Assembly: GCF_013623835.1 (NCBI RefSeq) | Contig: NZ_JABKDE010000007.1 | Span: 124,001-188,000, forward strand | Length of the DNA stretch: 64,000 nt | Direction of reading: 5' to 3' | Origin: Brevibacterium oceani | GTDB taxonomy: Bacteria; Actinomycetota; Actinomycetes; Actinomycetales; Brevibacteriaceae | In this document: positions 25,093 to 32,927 of the stretch, one piece after another | Layout of the letters: every line of letters begins with the position of its first letter | Position numbering within the stretch: position 1 is the first letter of the stretch | Made by a program: the position numbers and the translations under genes | The notes under the pieces: generated by a model | What the model saw: only the letters and a program-made list of their open reading frames with translations | Databases searched by the model: none | Told to the model about the DNA's origin: nothing

Positions 25093-25812
25093 TCAGTTGC
25101 AGCCGTCGGGGCCGCAGACGGCTCCGTCCGGGTATTCGTCGTCCGCGGCCTGCGGGCCGGCGAGTACGGTGAGCTTCTGGCTCTCGCCCCAGGCGGTCTC
25201 AAGGGCCTGGCTGAAAGCCGCTGGCGGCTGCGCGCCGGAGATGCCGTATTTGCGGTCGATGACGAAGAACGGAACACCATCGGCGCCCAGCTCCCTGGCC
25301 TCGGCGATATCGGCCCTGACCTCAGCACTGTACTCATCGGACTCGAGCACCCGCCGTGTCTCCTCGGCGTCGAGGCCGAGGGAGGACGCCACCTCGGCGA
25401 GGTAGGAGACGTCACCGATGTCCCGGCTCTGTTCGAAGTGACCGGACAGGAGCGCCTCCTTCGCCTCGGACATGACTCCCTGCGTCCCGGCATAGTGGAG
25501 GAATCGGTGGGCGGTGAAGCTGTTGGCCACGACGATCGCATCGAAGTCGTAGTTCAGGCCCTCTCCGGCCGCCTGTTGGCTGACATGGTCGAACATCTGC
25601 CGGACCTGTTCGGGCGGCATGCCCTTCATCTGGCTGAGGTATTCGGTCTCGGTGCCGTCGAAATGCTCGGGCAAGCTCGGGTCGAGCTGGAAGCTGCGCC
25701 AGGCAACCTCGACGGAGTCCTTGTGTGCGAAGGCATCGAGGGCCGTTTCGAAACGGCGTTTTCCGATGTAGCACCAGGGGCAGGCGATGTCCGACCAGAT
25801 CTCAATCTTCAT
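25093..25812 (-). CDS. DsbA-family oxidoreductase (FrnE-like)
   Basis: Cytosolic thioredoxin-fold oxidoreductase of 239 residues with the active site CPWC at residues 11-14 right at the N terminus (IACPWCYIGKRR) and a helical insertion domain (about 45-150). It has no signal peptide. FrnE-type proteins act as disulfide oxidoreductases or isomerases, in Deinococcus linked to oxidative-stress tolerance. The C terminus carries a further Cys pair (CGPDGC). ATG 25812 matches the family start; the open frame continues far upstream, but that part is a shadow of the neighbouring gene. It lies downstream of the iron-siderophore binding protein gene on the same strand, 58 nt apart. Confidence 0.86.
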   Translation of the reverse strand: MKIEIWSDIACPWCYIGKRRFETALDAFAHKDSVEVAWRSFQLDPSLPEHFDGTETEYLSQMKGMPPEQVRQMFDHVSQQAAGEGLNYDFDAIVVANSFTAHRFLHYAGTQGVMSEAKEALLSGHFEQSRDIGDVSYLAEVASSLGLDAEETRRVLESDEYSAEVRADIAEARELGADGVPFFVIDRKYGISGAQPPAAFSQALETAWGESQKLTVLAGPQAADDEYPDGAVCGPDGCN

Positions 25813-25870
25813 GGCAGAGGCAACCGCACGCGAGTCACCCGTATTCCCGCCGTTCGTGTGAACCCGCGGA

Positions 25871-26902
25871 CTAGTCCACAGTCTTCGCGATCTGCGGGGC
25901 CATCTCATCGAGGGCGTACTGGAGGCTGAGGATGGTTCCCCAGCTGAATGCTCCGGAGAGCACCTCGTCTTCGACCCAGAGGACATGGTCGTCGGCGACG
26001 ACGGGCAGATCCCGGTAGAGCCCGAGGCCCTCGACGGTCTTCTTGGCGTCGGGGCTGAAGCCGGCGTTCCAGACGAGCAGGTCCTTCGAGAGTTCATCCA
26101 TGCGCTCGTCAGGGACGTAGACCTCGCCTGCATCGTTGGGTTCGAACTCCGCGATGGACTTCGGCACGTCGAATCCGAGCTGGGAGAAGAACTGGGCCCG
26201 CACGTCGTTGCCCGTCCGGACCACGGATTCTCCGGCTTCGAAGCGTTCGGCGACGACGGCTTTCTTGCCCTTGAACTCGGGGTGGTCGGATGCGGCATCG
26301 GCGAATGACCTCTCGAGGTCGTCGACGAGGTCGAGTGCCTCGTCCTCGCGTCCCAGTGCCTCTCCGGTGGCGCGGGTCGCCTCCTGCCAGGTGATCGAGA
26401 AGTTCGTGTACTCCTTATCGGGGACGACGACGGGAGCGATTTCGGAGAGCTGCTGATACTGCTCTTCCGTGGTCCCGTTGTAAAGGGAGATGATGAGGTC
26501 CGGCTCGAGTTCGGCGATCTCCTCGACCGGCGGGTGATCATCGTTGCGCTCCCCGCCGTTGAGAACCTTCGGCTTCGCATCTCCGAGTTCGTCCTGCGCC
26601 CACGGCCAGGTTGCGTAGTCGTAATCGCCCCACCAGGGAGCCACGGCGATCGGGGCGACTCCGAGGGCGAGCAGCGGATCCTGGTCCGAGAGGCCGAGGG
26701 TGATGATCTTCTTCGGTTCGCTCTGGATCGTCGTCGTGCCGTAGGCGTGATCGATGGTGACCGGGAATGAGCCGCCCTCGGCTCCGGATGTTCCCCCGGC
26801 ATCCTCTTGGTCGGCAGGCGCAGAGGAACAGGCGGTCAAGGCAACGGCAGTGACAAGGGCGACAAACGGCATGACCGATCGCAGTCGGCGGCTCAGGGGC
26901 AT
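25871..26902 (-). CDS. Iron-siderophore ABC transporter binding lipoprotein
   Basis: Solute-binding lipoprotein of 343 residues: signal peptide with lipobox LTAC (lipid-modified Cys25), then two FecB/FepB-type lobes joined by a long helix. Features include PKKIITLGLSDQDPLLALGV, ELEPDLIISLYN and VLSGAFSWGTILSLQYAL. It should capture ferric siderophores outside the membrane and hand them to a permease. No permease or ATPase gene is in the window, so it must use components encoded elsewhere. A DtxR/IdeR-like box overlaps its promoter, so iron repression is expected. Confidence 0.9.
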   Translation of the reverse strand: MPLSRRLRSVMPFVALVTAVALTACSSAPADQEDAGGTSGAEGGSFPVTIDHAYGTTTIQSEPKKIITLGLSDQDPLLALGVAPIAVAPWWGDYDYATWPWAQDELGDAKPKVLNGGERNDDHPPVEEIAELEPDLIISLYNGTTEEQYQQLSEIAPVVVPDKEYTNFSITWQEATRATGEALGREDEALDLVDDLERSFADAASDHPEFKGKKAVVAERFEAGESVVRTGNDVRAQFFSQLGFDVPKSIAEFEPNDAGEVYVPDERMDELSKDLLVWNAGFSPDAKKTVEGLGLYRDLPVVADDHVLWVEDEVLSGAFSWGTILSLQYALDEMAPQIAKTVD

Positions 26903-26952
26903 GGGTGCTCGATTCTCATCGGGTGATATCGGGGCGGTGCCGGGCTGGCACT

Positions 26953-26971
26953 TGAGGTAAGGCTAACCTTT
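26953..26971. promoter_or_regulatory. DtxR/IdeR-like iron box
   Basis: TGAGGTAAGGCTAACCTTT matches the 19-bp DtxR/IdeR consensus at about 14 positions by eye. On the minus strand the box contains TAGCCT, a likely -10 element for the siderophore-binding protein gene, about 50 nt from its start codon. Confidence 0.65.
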
Positions 26972-27026
26972 GCCCTCGGCGATGTTCTGCTCTGATCAGA
27001 TGGCACAGATGATGTTCAAGTGACAC

Positions 27027-27032
27027 TAGGCT
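27027..27032 (+). promoter_or_regulatory. -10 box of a leaderless promoter
   Basis: TAGGCT is followed by 7 nt and GTG 27040, the start of the AraC-type regulator. No ribosome site is present. Confidence 0.55.
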
Positions 27033-27039
27033 GTCGTCT

Positions 27040-27849
27040 GTGACGAATCGGAATGCAGGGAATGACGTGATGACAGTCGCTGAAGGCGAGACTATGGTTT
27101 TCAATGATGCTGAAGTGACAACGGCGACTTTCTCCGCTGCCGAACACTGGGACGAGTCGTTCGCTCCGCACAGCCACGAAGGTGACCAGCTCTACTGGTT
27201 CCCCGGGGGTGCGATGGAAGTCGTCATCGGCGAGCATCGCTGGTTGGTTCACGAGGACACCCTGCTCTGGATCCCTGCGGGCGTCGTGCATTCGAACCGA
27301 CTGCTCGGCCCCGGCGCGACGGTGAGTGTCTATCTCAGCCCGGTGCTCCGTCCTGCCGGCGAACGCTGGATGCGTCCTCGCGCAATTGCGCTCGACCCGC
27401 TTGTCGGAGCGATCATGCGTCATCTTCCCGGGCGCGCTCTGAGTCCTCATCGTCGTGCGTCGTGCTGTCGGCTCCTTCTTGACCTCCTCGGCGAGGCGGA
27501 GGATCGCGATACCACCCTTCCCCTGCCGACCCACCCGGCTGCGCGAGCCGTCGCTGATTCCCTCATCGCCGAGCCGGATCTGCCCACGCAACTGAGCGAA
27601 TGGGCCGCACTTCACGGGGTGAGTGCTCGTACCCTCGCGCGGGCGTTCGAGTCGCAGACCGGACATGGATTCGCCCGATGGCGGACGAAGACCCGGCTGC
27701 TCTCATCGCTCACCGGGCTCCTGGATGGCGAGTCCGTTCATCGCGTGGGCGCGAAGGTCGGCTACGCAACGGCCGGAGGATTCATCGACGCGTTCCGGAA
27801 GGAGTTCGGAGCCACGCCCGCCGAATACGTCCGTCTGCACCGACCGTGA
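27040..27849 (+). CDS. AraC-family regulator with cupin domain
   Basis: Transcription regulator of 269 residues. The N-terminal cupin-like sensor domain (about 25-130) contains FAPHSHEGDQLYWFPGG and LLWIPAGVVHSNR with candidate metal- or ligand-binding His residues. The C-terminal double helix-turn-helix (about 175-268) ends with VGYATAGGFIDAFRKEFGAT and PAEYVRLHR. It is divergent from the iron-siderophore binding protein and may adjust that gene to the available siderophore; the iron box between them would link both to iron status. The target is inferred from position only. Confidence 0.88.
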   Translation: MTNRNAGNDVMTVAEGETMVFNDAEVTTATFSAAEHWDESFAPHSHEGDQLYWFPGGAMEVVIGEHRWLVHEDTLLWIPAGVVHSNRLLGPGATVSVYLSPVLRPAGERWMRPRAIALDPLVGAIMRHLPGRALSPHRRASCCRLLLDLLGEAEDRDTTLPLPTHPAARAVADSLIAEPDLPTQLSEWAALHGVSARTLARAFESQTGHGFARWRTKTRLLSSLTGLLDGESVHRVGAKVGYATAGGFIDAFRKEFGATPAEYVRLHRP

Positions 27850-27913
27850 GCGGGTTGGCGGTGGTCGGTGGGTCCGCTGAGGGTGGTTCTCCGCTGCGTC
27901 AGCGGCAGAGCGC

Positions 27914-29017
27914 TCAGAAGAGCGGTCGCTGCGAGGGCGGCGCCAGATCGGCGGGAAATGGCGCCTCCGACCGACTGCGGCGGCCCGGGCCGGCTCCGAT
28001 GCGAGTCCGAGACTCGCGCGCTGCGACGGGGTAGTCGTCATCGTTGCGTCCGCGCAGCCCGTAGCCGTCGATGAGCGGATTGATGCGCTCGCCCAGCCAG
28101 CGCCGGTAGTCCTTCGAGGCATACGACGAGGTCGCGTACATGCGGCGGTAGCGGGGGAGCAGCTCGGGGTGTTCGCGCTCCAGCCAGGAGAAGAACCACT
28201 CCCGCGCTCCCGGGCGCAGGTGAAGTGCACCGTAGACCACCCGCGAAGCACCGGCGTCCCTGATCGCGCGCAGAGCCGAATCGAGGTGGTCGCGGGAATC
28301 GGTGAGCTTGGGCAGAATCGGCATCATGAAGACCGTGACGTCGAAGCCGAGTTCGGCGGCGGCTCGGACGGTCGCCAGCCTGGCCGCAGTGGTCGGCGTC
28401 CCCGGCTCGAGGCTCTGCTGAAGCTCGTCATCGTGGACGGCGATCGACATGCTGATCTCCACCGGAACGTCCTCGGCAGCGCGGGCGAGCAACGGCAGAT
28501 CCCGCCGCAGCAGCGTGCCCTTGGTCAGGATCGACATCGGGGTGCCATGTCCGGCCAGGGCGGTGATGACGCCGGGCATGAGCGCGTACCTGCCTTCGGC
28601 CCGCTGGTAGGGGTCGGTGTTCGTGCCGAGGGCGACGAGCTCGCGCGACCATTTCGGCTTGGCCACCTCGGCGGCGACCACCTCGGCAGTGTTGATCTTG
28701 ACGATGACCTGCCGGTCGAAGTCCTCGCCGGTATCGAGGTCGAGATAACGGTGTGTACTCCTGGCGAAGCAGTACACGCAGGCGTGGGAACAGCCGCGAT
28801 ACGGGTTGATCGTCCAGGTGAACGGCATCGAGCTGGCCGCCGGCACCCGATTGAGGGCGGACTTCGCGAGCACCTCGTGGAAGGTGACGCCGGAGAACTC
28901 GGGAGTGCGGACGGTGCGGACGAGCCCTCGGACTCCGAAGAGCTCCGGCGTCGCTGCGCCGGGTCTCGCAGGGGCACCGCCGTCCGGAGCGGGGCCGGCG
29001 AGTTCGTTCCACCTCAT
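27914..29017 (-). CDS. Rv2578c-family radical SAM protein
   Basis: Radical S-adenosylmethionine protein of 367 residues, with the 4Fe-4S cluster motif CSHACVYC (Cys76, Cys80, Cys83) in YRGCSHACVYCFARSTH, followed by a partial TIM barrel with TKGTLLRRDLPLLA and VFMMPILPKLTDS. It resembles the Rv2578c family, distantly related to spore photoproduct lyase. A perfect LexA box lies 8 nt upstream of the ATG, so it is expected to be induced by DNA damage. The reaction is not established; a DNA-repair role fits the regulation. The C terminus is Arg/Pro-rich. Confidence 0.88.
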   Translation of the reverse strand: MRWNELAGPAPDGGAPARPGAATPELFGVRGLVRTVRTPEFSGVTFHEVLAKSALNRVPAASSMPFTWTINPYRGCSHACVYCFARSTHRYLDLDTGEDFDRQVIVKINTAEVVAAEVAKPKWSRELVALGTNTDPYQRAEGRYALMPGVITALAGHGTPMSILTKGTLLRRDLPLLARAAEDVPVEISMSIAVHDDELQQSLEPGTPTTAARLATVRAAAELGFDVTVFMMPILPKLTDSRDHLDSALRAIRDAGASRVVYGALHLRPGAREWFFSWLEREHPELLPRYRRMYATSSYASKDYRRWLGERINPLIDGYGLRGRNDDDYPVAARESRTRIGAGPGRRSRSEAPFPADLAPPSQRPLF

Positions 29018-29025
29018 AGATCAAT

Positions 29026-29041
29026 TCGAACACGTGTTCGA
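29026..29041. promoter_or_regulatory. LexA SOS box
   Basis: TCGAACACGTGTTCGA is a perfect palindrome matching the Gram-positive/mycobacterial SOS box (CGAAC-N4-GTTCG), and symmetry extends one base further each side. It lies 8-24 nt upstream of the radical SAM gene start, where LexA binding would block transcription. Confidence 0.85.
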
Positions 29042-29083
29042 ACATGCGTCAAGCGCCCGCGAACGGACATTGCGGGACTGTGG

Positions 29084-29614
29084 TCAGGACACGCGCATGC
29101 CCTTGAACTCGCTGCGATGGAAGACGAGTGCCTCCGGGCCGTCAGGGCTGCGCGTGGCGAGGATCTCGAGTAGGACAACGGTGTGGTCGCCGGCCTCGAC
29201 TTCGTTGTAGAGGCGGGTCCAGAGGAATGCCGAGCTGCCGGGGATCGTCACCGCACCGGCGGCGGTGAGGTCGGGGTCGATGCCGTCGAAGCGACGGGAG
29301 CGGTCCTTCGACGCGAGCTGCCGGGCCAGCCTCTCCTGGTCCGTGCCCAGCAGAGAGATCCCGAGCTCGGGTGCATCGCGCAGGGCGGGCCAGGTGGCCG
29401 ACGATTTCTGAACGGCGACACTGACCAGAGGCGGATCGAGCGAGACTCCGACCGTCAGTGTGGAGGCGACGATCCCGATCGGTGCACTGTCGATCGTCGC
29501 GCCGATGAAGGTGACTCCCTGTGGGAAGTGGGAGAAGGTCTCGCGGAGATTCTCCGGGGAGGCGGCATCGGCGGCTGTATGGGGTGTGACCGAGGGGTCT
29601 GCCAAGATCGTCAT
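29084..29614 (-). CDS. NAD(P)H:flavin reductase, monooxygenase partner
   Basis: Flavin reductase-like protein of 176 residues, split-barrel FMN-binding fold: FSHFPQGVTFIGATIDSAPI, VASTLTVGVSLDPPLVSVAV and the late FLWTRLYNEVEAGDHTVVLL segment. Such proteins supply reduced FMN to two-component monooxygenases. The FMNH2-dependent monooxygenase at 31359 is the obvious partner. ATG 29614 follows GAGGTGAAGGA. It is divergent from the MFS importer at 29924, with a 309-nt control region between them. Confidence 0.88.
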   Translation of the reverse strand: MTILADPSVTPHTAADAASPENLRETFSHFPQGVTFIGATIDSAPIGIVASTLTVGVSLDPPLVSVAVQKSSATWPALRDAPELGISLLGTDQERLARQLASKDRSRRFDGIDPDLTAAGAVTIPGSSAFLWTRLYNEVEAGDHTVVLLEILATRSPDGPEALVFHRSEFKGMRVS

Positions 29615-29923
29615 TCCTTCACCTCGTATGCTCTGTTGAGCGATCCGGATCGGTGTCTCCACTCGCGCGAGGTTCGCGTGAGGGCCCGCGATTCAGGGGA
29701 CCGCTGGTCGATATGCGTCGGTCGTTGTCCTCGATCATTGCAAAATACGACGTGAAGTGCAGTGATCGGGGTCATATGGCGACGCAGTGTGACCCTCTGT
29801 GACAGACAAAGTCGGACCATGACGCGGCGCGACGTGAACTCGGGCGTGAGGGAATAGATTGCTCAGCGATACTGACGACCCCGACTTATGTGTCTCACTC
29901 GGTGAGCGCAGCAGGAGCCTCCC
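29615..29923. other. Divergent control region of the monooxygenase cluster
   Basis: No gene is visible in this 309-bp stretch. It holds the start region of the flavin reductase, the TGTGAC direct repeat at 29788-29803, and a possible -10 element TAGATT at 29855-29860 for the MFS gene. A GCAGGAG ribosome site lies just before ATG 29924. Confidence 0.5.
29788..29803 (+). promoter_or_regulatory. TGTGAC direct repeat, copy 1
   Basis: TGTGACCCTCTGTGAC: two TGTGAC units 10 bp apart, thus on the same face of the helix. Nearly the same element occurs at 34226-34241 upstream of another MFS gene of the cluster. A shared regulator is suggested; none is identified. Confidence 0.45.
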
Positions 29924-31255
29924 ATGACCCAGACCTCGGTCACCGATCCGAGCACCCAGGACGCGCCTCGGCGATTCTTTGACGGAAAGAAGCGGGTGCT
30001 GGCCTCGGCCTTCGCCGGAACGACGATCGAGTGGTACGACTTCTACCTCTACGGGACTGCGGCGGCTCTGATCTTCAACGTCCAGTTCTTCCCCTCCGAC
30101 AGTGAACTCGGCAGCCGACTCGCGTCCTTCGCCACCCTCGCCGTCGGGTTCTTCGCCCGACCTCTGGGCGGAATCATCGCCGGCCACCTCGGCGATCGGG
30201 TCGGACGCAAGGCGCTGCTCGTCGTCTCCCTGCTGTCCATGGGAACCGCCTCGACGCTCATCGGGTTGGTCCCGAACTTCGCAGCCATCGGCTGGTGGGC
30301 CGCCGCCTCGCTCGTCGTCCTGCGCATCGTCCAAGGTCTGTCCGCCGGCGCCGAATGGGGCGGGTCCGCTCTGCTGTCGGTCGAACACGCGCCGGCCCGC
30401 AAGCGTGGCTTCTTCGGTTCCTTCACCCAGATCGGCTCCGCTGCGGGCATGCTGCTGGCCACCAGCGCCTTCTTCATCGTCCAGAACCTTCTGAGCACCG
30501 AACAGTTCGAATCATTCGGCTGGCGCATTCCGTTCCTCGCCTCCGCACTGCTCGTGGGACTGGGGCTGTGGATCCGCCTCGGTGTCTCCGACGCCCCGGA
30601 ATTCCAAGAGCTGAAGGACTCCGGCCAGGTCGCCAAGGCTCCGCTGCGCACGGTCATCACCGACCATCCCCGGGTCCTGCTCATCACGATCGGTCTGCGC
30701 CTGGCCCAGAACAGCGTCTTCTACCTCATCACCGTCTACATGCTCAGCTACCTGTCGGAGAACCGCGACGACTCGACCTCCGGCGTCACGGCCGTGATGA
30801 TCGCCTCGGCCATCGGCCTGGTCACCGGGCCGGCGTGGGGCTGGGTCTCCGACCGCGTCGGCCGCAAGCCCGTGACCATCGGCGGCTTCATCGGCATCGC
30901 CGTGTTCGGGTGGATCTTCTTCGCCTACCTCGACGCGGGTCCGCTGGCCTTCCTGCCCATCATCGTCATCCTCGGAATGAACCTCGCCCACGATGCCGTC
31001 TACGGACCCCAGGCCGCATGGTTCGCCGAGCAGTTCCCCATCGAGGTCCGCTACTCGGGAGTGAACATGGGCTACCAGCTGGGCACCGTCATCGGCGGCG
31101 GAATCATGCCGATGATCGCCGCGCTGCTCTACGTCGCCGGCGGACAGTCGCCGTGGCTGATCTGCGGCTACCTCACCCTGCTGTGCGTGATCTCGCTCAT
31201 CGCCGCCGTGGCGGCCAAGGACCCGGCACGCGACCTCGCCCGCAGCGCCGCCTGA
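29924..31255 (+). CDS. MFS importer, metabolite:H+ symporter (MHS) type
   Basis: Twelve-helix major facilitator of 443 residues. The opening AGTTIEWYDFYLYGTAAAL and FFARPLGGIIAGHLGDRVGRK are typical of the MHS family (shikimate, alpha-ketoglutarate, proline/betaine importers). The second motif, WVSDRVGRKPVT, lies between helices 8 and 9. ATG 29924 has GCAGGAG about 7 nt upstream. It is 103 nt upstream of the monooxygenase gene on the same strand and is likely its substrate importer. The imported compound is unknown. Confidence 0.88.
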   Translation: MTQTSVTDPSTQDAPRRFFDGKKRVLASAFAGTTIEWYDFYLYGTAAALIFNVQFFPSDSELGSRLASFATLAVGFFARPLGGIIAGHLGDRVGRKALLVVSLLSMGTASTLIGLVPNFAAIGWWAAASLVVLRIVQGLSAGAEWGGSALLSVEHAPARKRGFFGSFTQIGSAAGMLLATSAFFIVQNLLSTEQFESFGWRIPFLASALLVGLGLWIRLGVSDAPEFQELKDSGQVAKAPLRTVITDHPRVLLITIGLRLAQNSVFYLITVYMLSYLSENRDDSTSGVTAVMIASAIGLVTGPAWGWVSDRVGRKPVTIGGFIGIAVFGWIFFAYLDAGPLAFLPIIVILGMNLAHDAVYGPQAAWFAEQFPIEVRYSGVNMGYQLGTVIGGGIMPMIAALLYVAGGQSPWLICGYLTLLCVISLIAAVAAKDPARDLARSAA

Positions 31256-31358
31256 GCCGACAGCACATTCGTACCCAGCCACTGAGCGAGCCGGGGCAGC
31301 AGCAGACACAGCACCACGCACTCACAGCATCACGCACCACCGAAACAGGAGACAACCG

Positions 31359-32735
31359 ATGACGAAACCGATCGTGCTCAACGCCTTCGACATGATGACC
31401 CCGGTCCATCAGTCGCCCGGGCTCTGGCGCCACCCCGAATCACGCATCGAGGAGTTCACCCAGCTCTCGTTCTGGACGGATCTGGCGAAGACGCTCGAAG
31501 AGGGCGGATTCTCCTCCCTCTTCCTCGCCGACATCCTCGGCGTCTACGACGTCTACGGCGGCAACGCCGATGTCACGAACCGCGGGGGAGTCCAGTTCCC
31601 GCTGCTCGACCCGCTCGTCGCAATCCCGGCCATGGCCGCGGCCACCCAGACCCTCGGCTTCGGCGTCACCGCCTCGGTGACGTATGAGAAGCCCTACCTC
31701 CTCGCCCGCACCCTGACGAGCCTCGATCACTTCACGGACGGTCGGGTCGCCTGGAACATCGTCACCAGCTACGTGGACTCGGCAGCTCGCAACCTGGGCC
31801 TCAAGGGTCAGATCCCACACGATGAGCGCTACGACCGGGCCGATGAGTTCATGGACGTCATGTACAAGCTCTTCGAGGGTTCGATCACCCCCGACGCTCT
31901 CAAAGTCGACGCCGAGGCGAACGTCTTCGTCGACCCCGCGCAGGTCCACGACATCGACCACGAGGGCAAGTTCTTCACTGTCCCCGGACAGGCGCTCGCC
32001 GTGCCCGGCCCCCAGGGCACTCCGCTGCTGTTCCAGGCCGGTGCCTCGAAACGCGGACAGGAATTCGCCCTCGACCACGCCGAGGCGATCTTCTTCTCCG
32101 GCCCGACACCGCAGATCCTGCGCAACTGGGTCGACAAGGTCCGTGACGGACTCGAAGAGCGCGGACGTGCCCGTGACTCCGTGAAGATCTTCGCTCTGGC
32201 CACCGTCATCGTCGACGACACCGACGAGGCGGCCGAGGCGCGTCTGGTCGACTACCGCAGTTACGTCGACACCGAATCCGCGCTTTCCCTCTTCGGCGGC
32301 TGGACCGGAGTCGACCTGTCCGGAGCGAACCCGGAGGACACGCTCGAATACGTGTCCACCGATGCCAATCAGTCCGCGCTCGCCTCCTTCACGACCATGG
32401 CAGGGGACAAGGCGTGGACGATCCGTGACCTCGCAGAATTCGTCGCACTCGGAGGCCGCGGTCCGGTCATCACCGGATCGCCCGCAACCGTCGTCGACGA
32501 ATTCCAGCGGTGGATGGATGAGGCCGACATCGACGGCTTCAACATCGCCGCAGCCGTCCGCCCGGCCGATGCCGAACGCTTCACGAAGTACGTCTCACCC
32601 GAGCTGCGCCGTCGCGGACTCCTGCCCGAACCGGTTGCCGGAGCCACGTTGCGCGAAGCTCTCACCGGCGGTGGCCCGCGGCTGGCCGACGACCACAAGG
32701 GCGCCGGCTTCCGTCTCGACGCCGCCCGCGTCTGA
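31359..32735 (+). CDS. FMNH2-dependent monooxygenase (NtaA/SnaA/DszA type)
   Basis: Bacterial-luciferase-like flavin monooxygenase of 458 residues, the size of the NtaA/SnaA/DszA/ScmK branch. Typical blocks: VLNAFDMMTPVHQSPGLWRH at the N terminus, LFLADILGVYDVYGG, ASVTYEKPYLLARTLTSLDH, GRVAWNIVTSY and PLLFQAGASKRGQEFA. Members oxidise aminopolycarboxylates, sulfones such as dibenzothiophene sulfone, or other heteroatom compounds, and need reduced FMN from a separate reductase (here 29084-29614). ATG 31359 is preceded by CAGGAGACAACCG. The substrate is not deducible; three MFS genes around it argue for catabolism of an imported organic compound. Confidence 0.9.
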   Translation: MTKPIVLNAFDMMTPVHQSPGLWRHPESRIEEFTQLSFWTDLAKTLEEGGFSSLFLADILGVYDVYGGNADVTNRGGVQFPLLDPLVAIPAMAAATQTLGFGVTASVTYEKPYLLARTLTSLDHFTDGRVAWNIVTSYVDSAARNLGLKGQIPHDERYDRADEFMDVMYKLFEGSITPDALKVDAEANVFVDPAQVHDIDHEGKFFTVPGQALAVPGPQGTPLLFQAGASKRGQEFALDHAEAIFFSGPTPQILRNWVDKVRDGLEERGRARDSVKIFALATVIVDDTDEAAEARLVDYRSYVDTESALSLFGGWTGVDLSGANPEDTLEYVSTDANQSALASFTTMAGDKAWTIRDLAEFVALGGRGPVITGSPATVVDEFQRWMDEADIDGFNIAAAVRPADAERFTKYVSPELRRRGLLPEPVAGATLREALTGGGPRLADDHKGAGFRLDAARV

Positions 32736-32755
32736 GTCCCATCGTCGCCCAGGTC

Positions 32756-32805
32756 GCCGGAGCAGCCCGGCCACCGAGGCGGCGGTCCGCCGGAGCAGCC
32801 CGGCC
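32756..32805. repeat. Direct repeat in GC-rich intergenic stretch
   Basis: GCCGGAGCAGCCCGGCC occurs exactly at 32756-32772 and 32789-32805 (33 bp apart). A related CCGAGGCGG-NGTCCG block follows the first copy and recurs near 32826. It lies between the monooxygenase gene and the next MFS gene. No function is seen. Confidence 0.75.
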
Positions 32806-32927
32806 GCTGACGCAGCCCCGGTCGCCGAGGCGGCTGTCCGGCGGTGCGGGCACTGACCTTGCCGGCCCGCCTGGGGCATAATGGTCTGCGGCCGTTTTCC
32901 GATCCGTCGACCGAACAGAGACCGCGT

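Noticed and set aside
25813..26802. N-terminal extension of the DsbA-like protein into the siderophore-binding gene
   Set aside because: The extra residues are the binding protein read in another frame (Ser/Arg-rich); the family start is MKIEIWSDIACPWC at 25812.
32362..32856. Possible frameshifted C-terminal extension of the monooxygenase into the repeat-rich intergenic stretch
   Set aside because: The monooxygenase already reaches its family length and ends cleanly at 32735; the other frame shows only Ala/Arg-rich repeats.
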